NCBI GenBank assembly: GCA_046263755.1 | Contig: JBJYZC010000001.1 | Location: 186,001 to 250,000, forward strand | DNA length: 64,000 nucleotides | Source: Lachnocurva sp029100405 | GTDB lineage: Bacteria > Bacillota > Clostridia > Lachnospirales > Lachnospiraceae | Reading direction: 5' to 3' | Shown: positions 33,860 through 43,000 of the stretch, piece after piece | How the letters are laid out: every line of letters starts with the position of its first letter | Position numbering within the stretch: position 1 is the stretch's first letter | The notes under the pieces: model-generated | Seen by the model: only the letters and a program-made list of their open reading frames with translations | Database searches by the model: none | Told to the model about the DNA's origin: nothing | Program-made: the position numbers and the translations under genes

Positions 33860-34638
33860 CTTAAACTTTCCTCCCCTCCGAAAACTTCCCGGAAGGCCTC
33901 ACTGGAATAGACTTCTGAAGGACTGCCGCTGGCCCTGACGGTCTGATCCAAAAGGACCACTTCATCTGCATATTTCCGGACATAATCCAGGTCATGAGAA
34001 ATAATGATAATGGCTGCATCATAGTGATTTCTTAAATAGGTCATATTCTTGTAAAAAAGGTCCAGACCGTTTTGATCGATACCGGAGACCGGTTCGTCCA
34101 GAAGGAGAAGGTCCGGATCATCCATGACTGCCATGGACAGAAGGACTCTCTGCAGCTGGCCGCCCGAAAGCTGGCCCACCGGCTGATCGATCAGTTCTTT
34201 GGCCTGGAAGACATCCAGAGCATCCTGAATCTCCCGGTAAAGCCTTTTACTCTTCAAGAAGATCGGAAAACGGCTCTTAAAAGAAGCAATCAAATCATAG
34301 ACATTCATGGGAGTATTCCGGTCGATATTTAATTTCTGCGGGACATAGCCAATCCTTAGTTTCTTCACCATGCCGGCTTCACGATTCCGAAATTCGACGC
34401 TTCCGGTGTGCTTGACTTCATCCAGCATGGCCCGGATCAAAGTAGATTTCCCGGCGCCGTTTTTCCCGATCACAGCCAGCATCTGTCCGCAGTGAACATG
34501 CAGATTCACATGAGAAAGGACCACCTGATCGCCAAATGTCACGCCAAGATCCTTGACTCTGACGCAATGGAGGCCGCAGGGCTTGATCAGCTTTCTTCGA
34601 TAAGCAGATCCTTTTTTATTTTTCTTTCCGATTTCCAA
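33856..34638 (-). CDS. Zinc/manganese ABC transporter ATP-binding protein
   Basis: 260 residues. Walker A GKNGAGKSTL, ABC signature LSGGQLQRVL, Walker B LLLLDEPVSGID and switch His in IIISHDLDYV. An N-terminal extension of about 25 basic residues precedes the domain. The start is a TTG at 34638 with AAAAGGAG upstream; an ATG five bases away is out of frame. Energises the adjacent permease. Confidence 0.92.
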   Translation of the reverse strand: MEIGKKNKKGSAYRRKLIKPCGLHCVRVKDLGVTFGDQVVLSHVNLHVHCGQMLAVIGKNGAGKSTLIRAMLDEVKHTGSVEFRNREAGMVKKLRIGYVPQKLNIDRNTPMNVYDLIASFKSRFPIFLKSKRLYREIQDALDVFQAKELIDQPVGQLSGGQLQRVLLSMAVMDDPDLLLLDEPVSGIDQNGLDLFYKNMTYLRNHYDAAIIIISHDLDYVRKYADEVVLLDQTVRASGSPSEVYSSEAFREVFGGEESLR

Positions 34639-34675
34639 AGCATTTCTCCTTTTGACAGGCAGGGGACATGATCCG

Positions 34676-35689
34676 TTAATTCTCGGCGGCGAAAGCGGCT
34701 TCGATTTTCTTCAAATTGTCTTCCATGCCGGTCAGATAGCCATCCTTCTCGTATTTTCCCTTGCTCCGGGTCATAGGATCGAGATAGATAACCTGACAAT
34801 CCGTTTCCTTCTGCATGCTTTCTGCCATCTTCTGTCCATAGGTCTTCTCGGCAAGGATCAGGGGTTTTTTCATGCCTTTCAGGGCTTCCACCGTTTCCTT
34901 GCTTTCTCCCGCGCTGACCTGTCGCTCTTCATCGAGATCCAGAGTATAAGCGACCGGGCATTGGATGTCATGACAGAAATAGTAAAATGCCGCATGGAAA
35001 ATCACTGCGGAGGACAAGTGACCGACTACTTCCTCTTCCTTCAAATAGAGCTGATCCAACTTCTTCTGATAGGTCTCTGCGTTTTTATTATAGAGAGAGG
35101 CATTGACCGGATCCGCCTCTGAAAGCCCTTTGGCCATGGTCTCCACCTGCGTTTTCAACAAAGGAATGCTCATCCAGTAATGAGCATTTGCCTCATCTTG
35201 ATCCGTGGTATGATCATGATCCTCTTCTTTTTCTTCATCCGAGGCATCCGAGGCATGGTCGTGACCTCCTTCGCCTCCCGCCTCATGGATCAGGTCCAGT
35301 TCTTCTTCTGTGAAGTCCTTAGACAGATCGATGATCTTAAGCTTGGGATAACTCTCTGCCACATCCGTTAAGAAATTTTCAATACCGCCGCCGTTCACGA
35401 GGAAGACATCCGCCGTAGACAAAAGCTTCATATCCTTCGGCTTTAAGGTATAATCATGCAGACAGCCGGTCTCCGGTTCTGTCAGATTCTCCAATCGGAC
35501 ATTTGCATGGTCTGTCACGTTCATAGCGGAAATATAGACCGGATAGAAGGAAGTAACAATCGTAAGTTTTTTCCCTGTCGTCCTGTTTTTTTGCTCTGAA
35601 TTCACAAAAAGTGCAGTCCCCAAGATAGAAACTGCACTCATGGAAAGCAGCAGAACAAATACAAAGAGTCCTGTTCTACGTTTTTTCAT
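34676..35689 (-). CDS. Zinc/manganese ABC transporter substrate-binding protein
   Basis: 337 residues of the ZnuA/TroA cluster-9 family. The N-terminal hydrophobic segment (about 6-28) has no Cys-containing lipobox, so the protein may be held by an uncleaved anchor. Likely metal ligands: CLHDYTLKP, NAHYWMS, AVIFHAAFYYF and YLDPMTRS. A His/Asp-rich loop (GGEGGHDHAS... and EEDHDH) favours zinc. ATGA overlap with engB at 35686-35689, so the transporter genes are downstream of the tig-clpP-clpX-engB run. Confidence 0.92.
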   Translation of the reverse strand: MKKRRTGLFVFVLLLSMSAVSILGTALFVNSEQKNRTTGKKLTIVTSFYPVYISAMNVTDHANVRLENLTEPETGCLHDYTLKPKDMKLLSTADVFLVNGGGIENFLTDVAESYPKLKIIDLSKDFTEEELDLIHEAGGEGGHDHASDASDEEKEEDHDHTTDQDEANAHYWMSIPLLKTQVETMAKGLSEADPVNASLYNKNAETYQKKLDQLYLKEEEVVGHLSSAVIFHAAFYYFCHDIQCPVAYTLDLDEERQVSAGESKETVEALKGMKKPLILAEKTYGQKMAESMQKETDCQVIYLDPMTRSKGKYEKDGYLTGMEDNLKKIEAAFAAEN

Positions 35690-36288
35690 TTCAAATCCTT
35701 TTCGTTTTCGACAACCTGATCCATAAAGTCATTCAAGGTATCCAAACCCTGTTTTGTCACGGACGAGAAGGGCACAATGATGGCATCACTGCCGAGCCCC
35801 AAGACCTCAGAGATCCGGTCCATGTGGGACTCGATCTCTCTCGGTTTTAACTTATCGGATTTCGTTGCAATAATGATCGGATCAAAGCCCAGATAAGTCA
35901 GCCAGTCATACATCTTCTGATCATCCTCGGAAGGATCATGACGGATATCCACCAGCTGGAAGACATAACGAAGCATATCGGAGCCGGTCAGATAGTTTTG
36001 AATCATCACGCCCCAGGCCTCCCGATTGGCCTGGGAATTCTTTGCATAGCCATATCCTGGAAGATCGACCAGATAGAGAGCGGAATTCACCTTATAGAAA
36101 TTCAAAGTCTGGGTCTTTCCGGGCTGCTGAGAGGTCCGGGCCAGTTTCTTCCTCTCCATCAGGCTGTTGATCAGAGAAGATTTTCCCACATTACTGCGGC
36201 CGCAGAAAGCGATCTCGGGCAGATGGTTTTTCGGGAGCTTACTGGTGACCCCGCATACGGTTTCCAGTTCTGCATCAATGATCTTCAT
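35686..36288 (-). CDS. engB: Ribosome biogenesis GTP-binding protein EngB/YsxC
   Basis: 200 residues. TrmE-Era-EngA-like GTPase needed for 50S assembly. G1 GRSNVGKSSLI, G3 DLPGYGYAK, G4 TKSDK. Starts 2 bp after clpX ends; this follows the common Firmicute order tig-clpP-clpX-engB. Confidence 0.95.
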   Translation of the reverse strand: MKIIDAELETVCGVTSKLPKNHLPEIAFCGRSNVGKSSLINSLMERKKLARTSQQPGKTQTLNFYKVNSALYLVDLPGYGYAKNSQANREAWGVMIQNYLTGSDMLRYVFQLVDIRHDPSEDDQKMYDWLTYLGFDPIIIATKSDKLKPREIESHMDRISEVLGLGSDAIIVPFSSVTKQGLDTLNDFMDQVVENEKDLK

Positions 36289-36290
36289 GG

Positions 36291-37592
36291 TCAGGCACTC
36301 TTCTTATCTTCTGTTTCAGCGTCAGCTTTCTTGTCTTCGATGGCAGGAATTTCTGCTTCATGATCGCTTAAGATCAGATTCCGGTCTACCTTTTCCTTAG
36401 TGATCCGGACGTCCTTGACAGCAGGATCCGAAGGAATGTGATACATATCATCCATCATGACGGCTTCCATGATGGCACGGAGGCCTCGGGCACCGGTCTT
36501 ACGCTGGATGGACTTCTCGGCGATCTCCTTTAAGGCATCGTGGTCAAAGGTCAAATGTACACCATCCATATCGAAGAGGGCCTGATACTGCTTGGTCAGG
36601 GAGTTCTTCGGTTCCGTCAGAATGCGGATCATGTCCTCTTCGGTCAGCTGATCCAAAGCCACATTGATGGGAACACGGCCGATGAATTCCGGGATCAGGC
36701 CGAACTTTACAAAATCCTGAGGAAGGGCCTTTCTTAAAATGTCGCCGACTTTCCTGTCTTCCTTGGCCTTGACGGCTGCTCCGAATCCCATTGTTGCTGA
36801 CTCGGTTCTCTCCTCGATGATCTTATCCAGACCTTCGAAAGCGCCGCCGCAGATGAAGAGGATATTGGTGGTATCGATCTGAATCAGTTCCTGCTGGGGA
36901 TGTTTACGGCCGCCCTGTGGAGGAACGGAGGCAACGGTGCCCTCCAGAATCTTCAGAAGAGCCTGCTGAACACCCTCGCCGGAAACATCACGGGTAATCG
37001 ATACATTCTCAGACTTCTTTGCAATCTTGTCGATCTCATCGATATAAATGATTCCGATCTCAGCCCGGCGGATGTCAAAATCTGCCGCCTGGATCAGTTT
37101 CAGAAGAATGTTCTCAACATCTTCACCGACATAGCCTGCCTCAGTCAGAGTGGTTGCATCGGCGATGGCAAAAGGAACTCCGAGCTCCCGGGCCAGGGTC
37201 TGTGCCAGGAGCGTCTTTCCGGAACCGGTCGGTCCCAGAAGGAGGACATTACTCTTCTGCAGTTCCACGTCCGTCTTCTTCTTGGACATGATCCTCTTAT
37301 AGTGGTTATAGACAGCAACGGAAAGCACTTTTTTGGCCTCGTCCTGTCCGATGACATACTGATCCAGAAAAGCCTTTAATTCTTCCGGTTTCTTCAAGTT
37401 GATCTCTGCCGGTTCCTCATCCTTCACCGGATCATTATCCAAACCGAAATCTTCATCTATGATCTCACTGCAGATGTCTACGCACTCATCACAGATGAAT
37501 ACTCCGTTGGGGCCGGAAATCATCTTCCGGACCTGAGATTCCGTCTTTCCGCAGAATGAGCAGCGGATCTCATGATCTTTTCTCTGTGCCAT
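36291..37592 (-). CDS. clpX: ATP-dependent Clp protease ATP-binding subunit ClpX
   Basis: 433 residues. AAA+ unfoldase for ClpP. N-terminal zinc-binding domain (CSFCGKTESQVRKM and CDECVDIC), Walker A GPTGSGKT, Walker B IIYIDEIDKIA, the ClpP-contacting IGF-like loop in ATMGFGAAV and the sensor GARGLRAIME. A Glu/Lys-rich tail ends the protein. Confidence 0.97.
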   Translation of the reverse strand: MAQRKDHEIRCSFCGKTESQVRKMISGPNGVFICDECVDICSEIIDEDFGLDNDPVKDEEPAEINLKKPEELKAFLDQYVIGQDEAKKVLSVAVYNHYKRIMSKKKTDVELQKSNVLLLGPTGSGKTLLAQTLARELGVPFAIADATTLTEAGYVGEDVENILLKLIQAADFDIRRAEIGIIYIDEIDKIAKKSENVSITRDVSGEGVQQALLKILEGTVASVPPQGGRKHPQQELIQIDTTNILFICGGAFEGLDKIIEERTESATMGFGAAVKAKEDRKVGDILRKALPQDFVKFGLIPEFIGRVPINVALDQLTEEDMIRILTEPKNSLTKQYQALFDMDGVHLTFDHDALKEIAEKSIQRKTGARGLRAIMEAVMMDDMYHIPSDPAVKDVRITKEKVDRNLILSDHEAEIPAIEDKKADAETEDKKSA

Positions 37593-37615
37593 AATTATCC
37601 TTTCTTGTGAGAGAA

Positions 37616-37639
37616 AGGGTACCCCACAAGGGATACCCT
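37616..37639 (-). terminator. Hairpin between clpP and clpX
   Basis: AGGGTA-CCC pairs with GGG-A-TACCCT with one bulged base, and the minus-strand stem is followed by TTTCTC. It could partially terminate between clpP and clpX or stabilise the clpP message. Confidence 0.5.
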
Positions 37640-37646
37640 CCTTCTA

Positions 37647-38249
37647 TCAATCCTTTTTCTCGCCATCCTGGCGATTTGTGATGATCTGATCGATCAAACC
37701 ATAATCCAGGGCTTCCTTGGCATCCAGATAATGATCACGTTCCGTATCCTGACAAACCTTTTCATAAGGCTGTCCGGTATTTGCAGCCAGCATCCGGTTC
37801 AGTTTCTCCTTCACCTTCAGGATGTTTTCTGCAGCGATCTGAATTTCTGTTGCCTGACCCTTGGTTCCGCCGGAAGGCTGATGAATCATGATCTCGGAAT
37901 TGGGAAGCGCATAACGCTTGCCCTTGGTTCCGCCGGCCAGAAGGAAGGCTCCCATAGAAGCAGCCATACCTACACAGATCGTAGATACATCGCACTTGAT
38001 ATACTGCATGGTGTCATAGATACCAAGTCCTGCTGTAACCATTCCTCCGGGGGAGTTGATGTAGAGGTTGATGTCCTTATTTGGATCCTGGGATTCCAGG
38101 AAAAGGAGCTCAGCGATCACGATCTGAGCAGTAGTCTCATTGACCTCTTCTCCGAGGAAAATAATCCGGTCTTTCAGAAGACGGCTGTAGAGATCATAAC
38201 TACGCTCTCCTCTGGAATTTTGTTCAATGACATAGGGAATTGTTGCCAT
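37647..38249 (-). CDS. clpP: ATP-dependent Clp protease proteolytic subunit
   Basis: 200 residues. Serine peptidase with triad S98 (GMAASMG), H123 (EIMIHQP) and D172 (TERDHYL). Typical length and motifs. Lies between tig and clpX. Confidence 0.97.
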   Translation of the reverse strand: MATIPYVIEQNSRGERSYDLYSRLLKDRIIFLGEEVNETTAQIVIAELLFLESQDPNKDINLYINSPGGMVTAGLGIYDTMQYIKCDVSTICVGMAASMGAFLLAGGTKGKRYALPNSEIMIHQPSGGTKGQATEIQIAAENILKVKEKLNRMLAANTGQPYEKVCQDTERDHYLDAKEALDYGLIDQIITNRQDGEKKD

Positions 38250-38300
38250 ATTTTGCCTCCTTCACGCCGGTCTGTATCTTCTGGTCAGGCATACCGATGA

Positions 38301-39650
38301 TCACTCTTCGGAAGTTTCCTTGCTCTCATCCTGAGCCTTATCTTCTGCCTTAGCCTTTCTTTCCGGCTTCTTACGTTCTTTGCAATTATCCATTACGAAG
38401 TCGATTGCCTTCTGGATCCGAAGATCTGCCTTGATATTCTCCTTATCGCTATCCGATACATTCTTGATCAGATCATCATAGGTCATACCATACTGTTCTG
38501 CAGTCTTCTTGATGTCAGCATCAACATCTTCATCGCTTGCTTCAAGCTTCTCAGCGTCTGCGATTGCTTCAAGTACCAGGGAATTCTGAATTCTCTTCAG
38601 TGCATCCGGCTTCACCTGCTCACGAAGCTGTTCCATGGTTGTACCGGTGAACTGGAAGTACTGCTGCATGGAAAGTCCCTGACGGGCCATGTTCTGAGCC
38701 ATCTCATTGATCATGGAATCTTCCTGGGTCTTTACCATTGCATCCGGAATATCCATCTCGGCATCAGCAACAATCTTGGCGATCGCTTCTTCTTCCTTGG
38801 TCCGCTTTGCGGCATTTTCCTTATTCTCTTCCAGAGTCTTTCTGACATCTGCCTTATATTCATCAACGGTATCGAAGCCCTGGTCGCCTGCGAAGTCATC
38901 GTTCAGCTCAGGGATCTCCTTACCGGATACGCTGTTGATGTGGACCTTGAAGAGGGCGGGCTTGCCTGCAAGCTCAGAAGCCTGATAGTTCTCAGGGAAA
39001 GTAACATTGACATCCACGTCATCGCCGGCTTTCTTACCTACCAGCTGATCCTCGAAGGTATCGATAAAGCTGTGAGAACCGATCTCAAGCTTATAATTCT
39101 CGCCCTTGCCGCCCTCGAATGCTTTACCATCGATGAAGCCTTCGAAGTTGATATCTGCGGTATCCTTCTGCTGGATCTCACGATCCACCGTTACGGTACG
39201 TGCATTGTTTGTAAGCTGTGCTTCGATCTCCTTGTCGACATCCTCGTCAGATACGCTGGTGTCGATCTTGGTTACGGTTACGCCGGCATACTTGCCAAGC
39301 TTTACTTCCGGCTTTACAGCTACGGTTGCAGTGAAGATAAAGTCCTTGCCGGATTCGATCTGAGTGATCTCGATCTCAGGCTGAGATACGATTTCCAGGC
39401 CGGACTCATCATAAGCCTTGGGATATTCATCCTGAATCAGGATATTGCCTGCGCCTTCATAGAAAACATTCTTACCATATTCAGCTTCGATCAGCTTTCT
39501 CGGAGCCTTTCCCTTACGGAAGCCGGGAAGAGAAATCTGACGCTTCTCACGATTATAGGCCTGGTTCAGTGCCTTCTCGAATGCAGCTGCATCAACAGTG
39601 ACGGTCAGCTTGGCCATATTGTGCTCTAAGTTTTCTACCTGTACGCTCAT
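38301..39650 (-). CDS. tig: Trigger factor, ribosome-associated chaperone
   Basis: 449 residues. N-terminal ribosome-binding domain with the signature GFRKGKAPRKLIE (about 43-55), a central FKBP-type prolyl isomerase domain (about 150-245) and a helical C-terminal chaperone domain, ending in an acidic/basic low-complexity tail. First gene of the tig-clpP-clpX run, with a sigma-A-type promoter at 39784-39812. Confidence 0.96.
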   Translation of the reverse strand: MSVQVENLEHNMAKLTVTVDAAAFEKALNQAYNREKRQISLPGFRKGKAPRKLIEAEYGKNVFYEGAGNILIQDEYPKAYDESGLEIVSQPEIEITQIESGKDFIFTATVAVKPEVKLGKYAGVTVTKIDTSVSDEDVDKEIEAQLTNNARTVTVDREIQQKDTADINFEGFIDGKAFEGGKGENYKLEIGSHSFIDTFEDQLVGKKAGDDVDVNVTFPENYQASELAGKPALFKVHINSVSGKEIPELNDDFAGDQGFDTVDEYKADVRKTLEENKENAAKRTKEEEAIAKIVADAEMDIPDAMVKTQEDSMINEMAQNMARQGLSMQQYFQFTGTTMEQLREQVKPDALKRIQNSLVLEAIADAEKLEASDEDVDADIKKTAEQYGMTYDDLIKNVSDSDKENIKADLRIQKAIDFVMDNCKERKKPERKAKAEDKAQDESKETSEE

Positions 39651-39783
39651 TTTGTTTATTTATTCCTCCTTGGTTTAAAAGTGCCTGGTCTATTCTGGAA
39701 ACGTGAATTCTTTCACAGACAGATACTGCTGTTCTAAATGATTTCCTGAAACGGGCAGAAAATACCCGTGCAGACAGTAAAGA

Positions 39784-39812
39784 ATTATAACATATCATTT
39801 TGGGAAAAACAA
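39784..39812 (-). promoter_or_regulatory. Sigma-A promoter for tig
   Basis: On the minus strand TTGTTT (39807-39812) is followed at 17 bp by a perfect TATAAT (39784-39789). A small hairpin ACGGG/CCCGT lies in the leader. It would start transcription about 130 nt before the tig ATG. Confidence 0.7.
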
Positions 39813-39854
39813 TCTGCTTTTCACCACCTCTTCAATTTATGTGATGCCTGTGAT

Positions 39855-40406
39855 TCATGCCTGATAAACGATCTGCTTTGCGATAAGGTCCGCGGCATCC
39901 TGTCCCTTGAAGTAAGAAATGATGGCCAGAGCGAAAGGGATAGCCGTTCCGAGTCCCCTGCTGGTAATGATATTGCCATCTACTACAACCGGCTGCACGG
40001 TGACTTCCGCTCCCAGGAGCTTGTCCTCCATGCCCGGATAGCAGATCGCCTTTTTCCCGCGAAGAATACCGGCTTTCCCGAGAACGGTCGGAGCGGCACA
40101 GATTGCTGCACAGAGCTTCTTTTGTTCAAAGAAATTCTGAATGGTATTTAAAACCGTAATGTTATTCATCAGATTTTCGGTGCCCTTCATACCGCCCGGA
40201 AGGACGATGCCGTCATAGGACTTAAAGTCTGCTTCTTTTAAATTGAGATCGGTCTCAAATTGAATCCTGTGGCTTCCCATAGCGCGTCCTCTGTTCTGGG
40301 TCGAGATCATATCGATCTCCAGTCCGGCTCTCCGTAAGAGATCAACGACTGTCAGGCCTTCAATTTCCTCCACTCCGTCTGCCATGCAGATTGCGATCTT
40401 ACTCAT
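39855..40406 (-). CDS. DJ-1/PfpI family protein
   Basis: 183 residues. Class I glutamine-amidotransferase-like fold with the nucleophile-elbow Cys in LCAAICAAPTVLG and the conserved early Glu in MADGVEEIEG. The DJ-1 subfamily includes glyoxalase III/deglycase-like and thiazole-related proteins; the reaction is uncertain. I chose the ATG at 40406 with AAAGGAG upstream. Stands alone upstream of the tig promoter. Confidence 0.88.
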   Translation of the reverse strand: MSKIAICMADGVEEIEGLTVVDLLRRAGLEIDMISTQNRGRAMGSHRIQFETDLNLKEADFKSYDGIVLPGGMKGTENLMNNITVLNTIQNFFEQKKLCAAICAAPTVLGKAGILRGKKAICYPGMEDKLLGAEVTVQPVVVDGNIITSRGLGTAIPFALAIISYFKGQDAADLIAKQIVYQA

Positions 40407-40468
40407 AAGAACTCCTTTCACTTATCTCTATCCTGAATACGCTCTGTGATATGAGTGCCATGTGCCAC

Positions 40469-41011
40469 TCATTTATGATTCGGCGTGTTTTCACCGCTTC
40501 CCTGAACCATGGCCGAATTATGATAACGCGGATCCATGGTCACATCTTCTCCAAACCAGTCAGCCGGTTGAAAAGCATTCGCTTCTTCCAGACTTGGAAA
40601 CTCTACCTCGGCCATGCAAAGTAGTTTTTTGGGATCCTCGGGGTCTCTCACATTATGAAAGAGATCCAGTTCAATCACATAAGGATCAAAGGGGATCCGG
40701 TAGCGGGTCTTTTGGATCACGATCCCGTCCGCCTTGGCTTTCAAATGCTGATAGGCTTCCTCTTTCAGGGAAAATGTCTCCTCTTCATGGGCCAGAAGAC
40801 CGCTGGATTTATAAACGAGACTGCAATGACCTTCCCTTAACACTTCTTTCCCATCGGTCAGCGGGCCGGATCTTCGAACCCGGACAACAGGATCAGAGCA
40901 TAAATAGCCCTGTTCAATGTCATAATGGGGGTAAGTCGAAAGATTTTGAGGCAAGGATGTCAGGCGATATTTTCTCTCAATTTCCAATGCTCTTTCCTCC
41001 CTGTCTCTCAT
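40469..41011 (-). CDS. CYTH-domain triphosphate tunnel protein
   Basis: 180 residues. The ExExK signature is seen as LEIERKYRL, with further charged strands RVRRSG, QKTRYRIPF, VIELDLFH and AEVEFPS, as expected for the eight-stranded tunnel binding triphosphates. Bacterial members are tripolyphosphatases or related. Its ATG overlaps the stop of the upstream DUF1653 gene, so the two are coupled. Confidence 0.87.
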   Translation of the reverse strand: MRDREERALEIERKYRLTSLPQNLSTYPHYDIEQGYLCSDPVVRVRRSGPLTDGKEVLREGHCSLVYKSSGLLAHEEETFSLKEEAYQHLKAKADGIVIQKTRYRIPFDPYVIELDLFHNVRDPEDPKKLLCMAEVEFPSLEEANAFQPADWFGEDVTMDPRYHNSAMVQGSGENTPNHK

Positions 41012-41679
41012 CTTCGGAAACGCTCGGTTTCAAACTGCATCCGCTTGGACACGGCATATTTCAAATGACTGAAACGGTCATCGACCGGTCCGTCCGGAAT
41101 GACAACGTCGATCGATGCTGCCATATTATCAATCAGGGTATCGTTGATCGATCCTTCCTCTTCCATTTCCTCCAGGATCTTATATTTTTTCCCGAAATTC
41201 TCCTCATCCAGAAATTCCAGGAGCAGAGGATCCACACCAGAAGATTCATCGGAAAGATCCGATCCTTCTTCCGTTTCTTCGGATCTTACTTCCGGTTTAT
41301 CTTCCGTATTTACTTCCGTATTTTCTTCCGGTTTTTCTTCCGTATTTACTTCCGGTTTTACTTCCGGTTTTTCTTCCGGTTTTTCTTCGGTTCTTCCTTC
41401 GGATCTTTCTTGTAAAGCGGCTCCGGTCAGCTCTGCCAGATCTTTCGGTGAGAGAAATGTAAACCGATACTTTTCTTTCACTTCAGGATACTTGGCATGA
41501 TCTACTTCTGAAATGAACATATCATAAGGTCTGGCATAAACTCCGTAATTCCCATAGAGTGCCTGATAGATGACCAATTGCTCCCGGGTCTCGGAGTGGG
41601 TCGCAATCGTCAGAACCTGATACAGTTTCTTTTTAAAATGCAGGTAGAATTCTCCTGCTTTCGGACTTCCCTGCGGCAT
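41008..41679 (-). CDS. DUF1653-domain protein with acidic repeat and C-terminal extension
   Basis: 223 residues from ATG 41679 (GAGG upstream). The first 65 residues match DUF1653 (GEFYLHFKKKLYQVLTIATH, then QLVIYQALYG, ARPYDMF). The middle is low-complexity Glu/Lys/Pro repeats (EEKPEEKPEVKPEV and variants). The C-terminal 70 residues (LLEFLDEENFGKKYKIL...) look like a separate small helical domain. The repeat region likely expanded by slippage. Function unknown; coupled to the CYTH gene. Confidence 0.75.
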   Translation of the reverse strand: MPQGSPKAGEFYLHFKKKLYQVLTIATHSETREQLVIYQALYGNYGVYARPYDMFISEVDHAKYPEVKEKYRFTFLSPKDLAELTGAALQERSEGRTEEKPEEKPEVKPEVNTEEKPEENTEVNTEDKPEVRSEETEEGSDLSDESSGVDPLLLEFLDEENFGKKYKILEEMEEEGSINDTLIDNMAASIDVVIPDGPVDDRFSHLKYAVSKRMQFETERFRR

Positions 41680-41767
41680 AAGAACCTCTTTTCTTTCCGA
41701 TCTATATTTCTTATAATGATCTGTACTATTATAACCCCTGGTCAAATGCATTCCAACGGAGAAAACC

Positions 41768-42199
41768 ATGATTGCCGAAAAAGATCTCTTATCACTGGAA
41801 TTTTACAAGAAATCCGCCTACACCGGAAGCGCCGGAAAAATGTGCTTTCGAATCGAAAAGGTCGAAGTCCCTGCGGAGAAGGAAGGCCAAGCAGGATCTC
41901 AAAGGGAGGCGGAAGGCAAAGCAGGATCTAAAAAGGAGGCGGCAGGCAAAGCAGGATCAAAAAAGGAGCCGACAGGCGCCGAAGAAAAATCTGCAAAACC
42001 AGATGAAGAAAAGCCAGTAGATGCCGAAGATCAACCGGTTGAGATGGTCAAGCGCCTCAAGGCCACCATCTGGAAGGGGCCCTATGCTTTCGCCCATACC
42101 AAAGAAAAAAAGACCTCCCATCTGGAGGCCTTCTCAAGCGAGGGGATCTCTGCCATCTGTCAGTGGCTGAACGAAGAAGCAGAAGGCTTCAACCATTAA
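41768..42199 (+). CDS. Small protein with 10-residue lysine-rich repeats
   Basis: 143 residues. A conserved-looking N-terminus (EFYKKSAYTGSAGKMCFRIE) and C-terminus (LKATIWKGPYAFAHTKEKK, ICQWLNEEAEGF) flank three to four copies of a 10-residue unit, (E/A)GKAGSKKE, encoded by 30-bp DNA repeats at about 41880-41970. GGAG precedes the ATG. Divergent from the DUF1653 gene 89 bp away. Family not recognised. Confidence 0.7.
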   Translation: MIAEKDLLSLEFYKKSAYTGSAGKMCFRIEKVEVPAEKEGQAGSQREAEGKAGSKKEAAGKAGSKKEPTGAEEKSAKPDEEKPVDAEDQPVEMVKRLKATIWKGPYAFAHTKEKKTSHLEAFSSEGISAICQWLNEEAEGFNH

Positions 42200-42264
42200 C
42201 CGAAGGAGGCAATCCTTAACTCTTCCCGGTGTCAATCGGCTGTCAGGACAAGTTTCCTTAATCC

Positions 42265-42990
42265 TTAATCCTTCTTCTCTTCATATTCCGACAGCCCCTC
42301 TTTGATCCCGTCATAGATCTCCTGATAGGTCTCATCGTTATAATGCAGGCCATCCGTTGTCGTATAACCACTCTTCATGAGTTTAGAATAAGTATCGATA
42401 TAATACCAATCGTTTTCATCGCACGCATCCTTCAATTTCTCATTAAAGGACTGAACATCTTTATTGGAGATCGATGGATAATCCTTGACCGGATTCACGG
42501 AAACCAGAACCAGCCGGATGGAAGGATCTTCTTCGGTCAGGGTCTTATATTCTTCGATGTAATTGTTGATATCACCAAGATCATTGACACCAAGACAGAT
42601 GACATAACGCCAGGTCTTTAAGGCAGAATTCTGTTTCCGGATCTTATTTACTGTCTTTAGGGCTGTATTCTTGAACCAGGGCAGGCCCTGACCGATCTTG
42701 GCAACAACGAAATTCCGGTCCTGAGATTCGATATCCACGGCCTTATCCATTCCGACATAACGGGAATCGCCGATCCACATGGTTCCGGTATAGTCATCCG
42801 TCTCCAAAGCCGTCTTCGTCTTACTCCCGCTTTTCTCTGTCTTCGTCGTCTGTACTGTCGTAGTGCTGCCATTTCGCCCGAAGAGATCGCCTTTCCGTAA
42901 GATCATCAAACGAAGGACATAGACACCGATGGAAACCGATAATAGCAGGATGATCAGTGTCACAATAAATTCAATCACAGTTTTCTTCAT
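42265..42990 (-). CDS. Membrane-anchored SGNH/GDSL-type hydrolase
   Basis: 241 residues. An N-terminal membrane anchor (about 6-30) and a Ser/Thr/Lys linker lead to an extracellular domain with the four SGNH blocks: WIGDSRYVGM (nucleophile Ser), a Gly in KIGQGL, CLGVNDLG (Asn) and TDGLHYND (Asp/His). Likely an esterase or acetylhydrolase acting on cell-wall or extracellular glycans. Ten bases downstream of the FliB-like gene. Confidence 0.82.
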   Translation of the reverse strand: MKKTVIEFIVTLIILLLSVSIGVYVLRLMILRKGDLFGRNGSTTTVQTTKTEKSGSKTKTALETDDYTGTMWIGDSRYVGMDKAVDIESQDRNFVVAKIGQGLPWFKNTALKTVNKIRKQNSALKTWRYVICLGVNDLGDINNYIEEYKTLTEEDPSIRLVLVSVNPVKDYPSISNKDVQSFNEKLKDACDENDWYYIDTYSKLMKSGYTTTDGLHYNDETYQEIYDGIKEGLSEYEEKKD

Positions 42991-43000
42991 CTTCTTCTCC

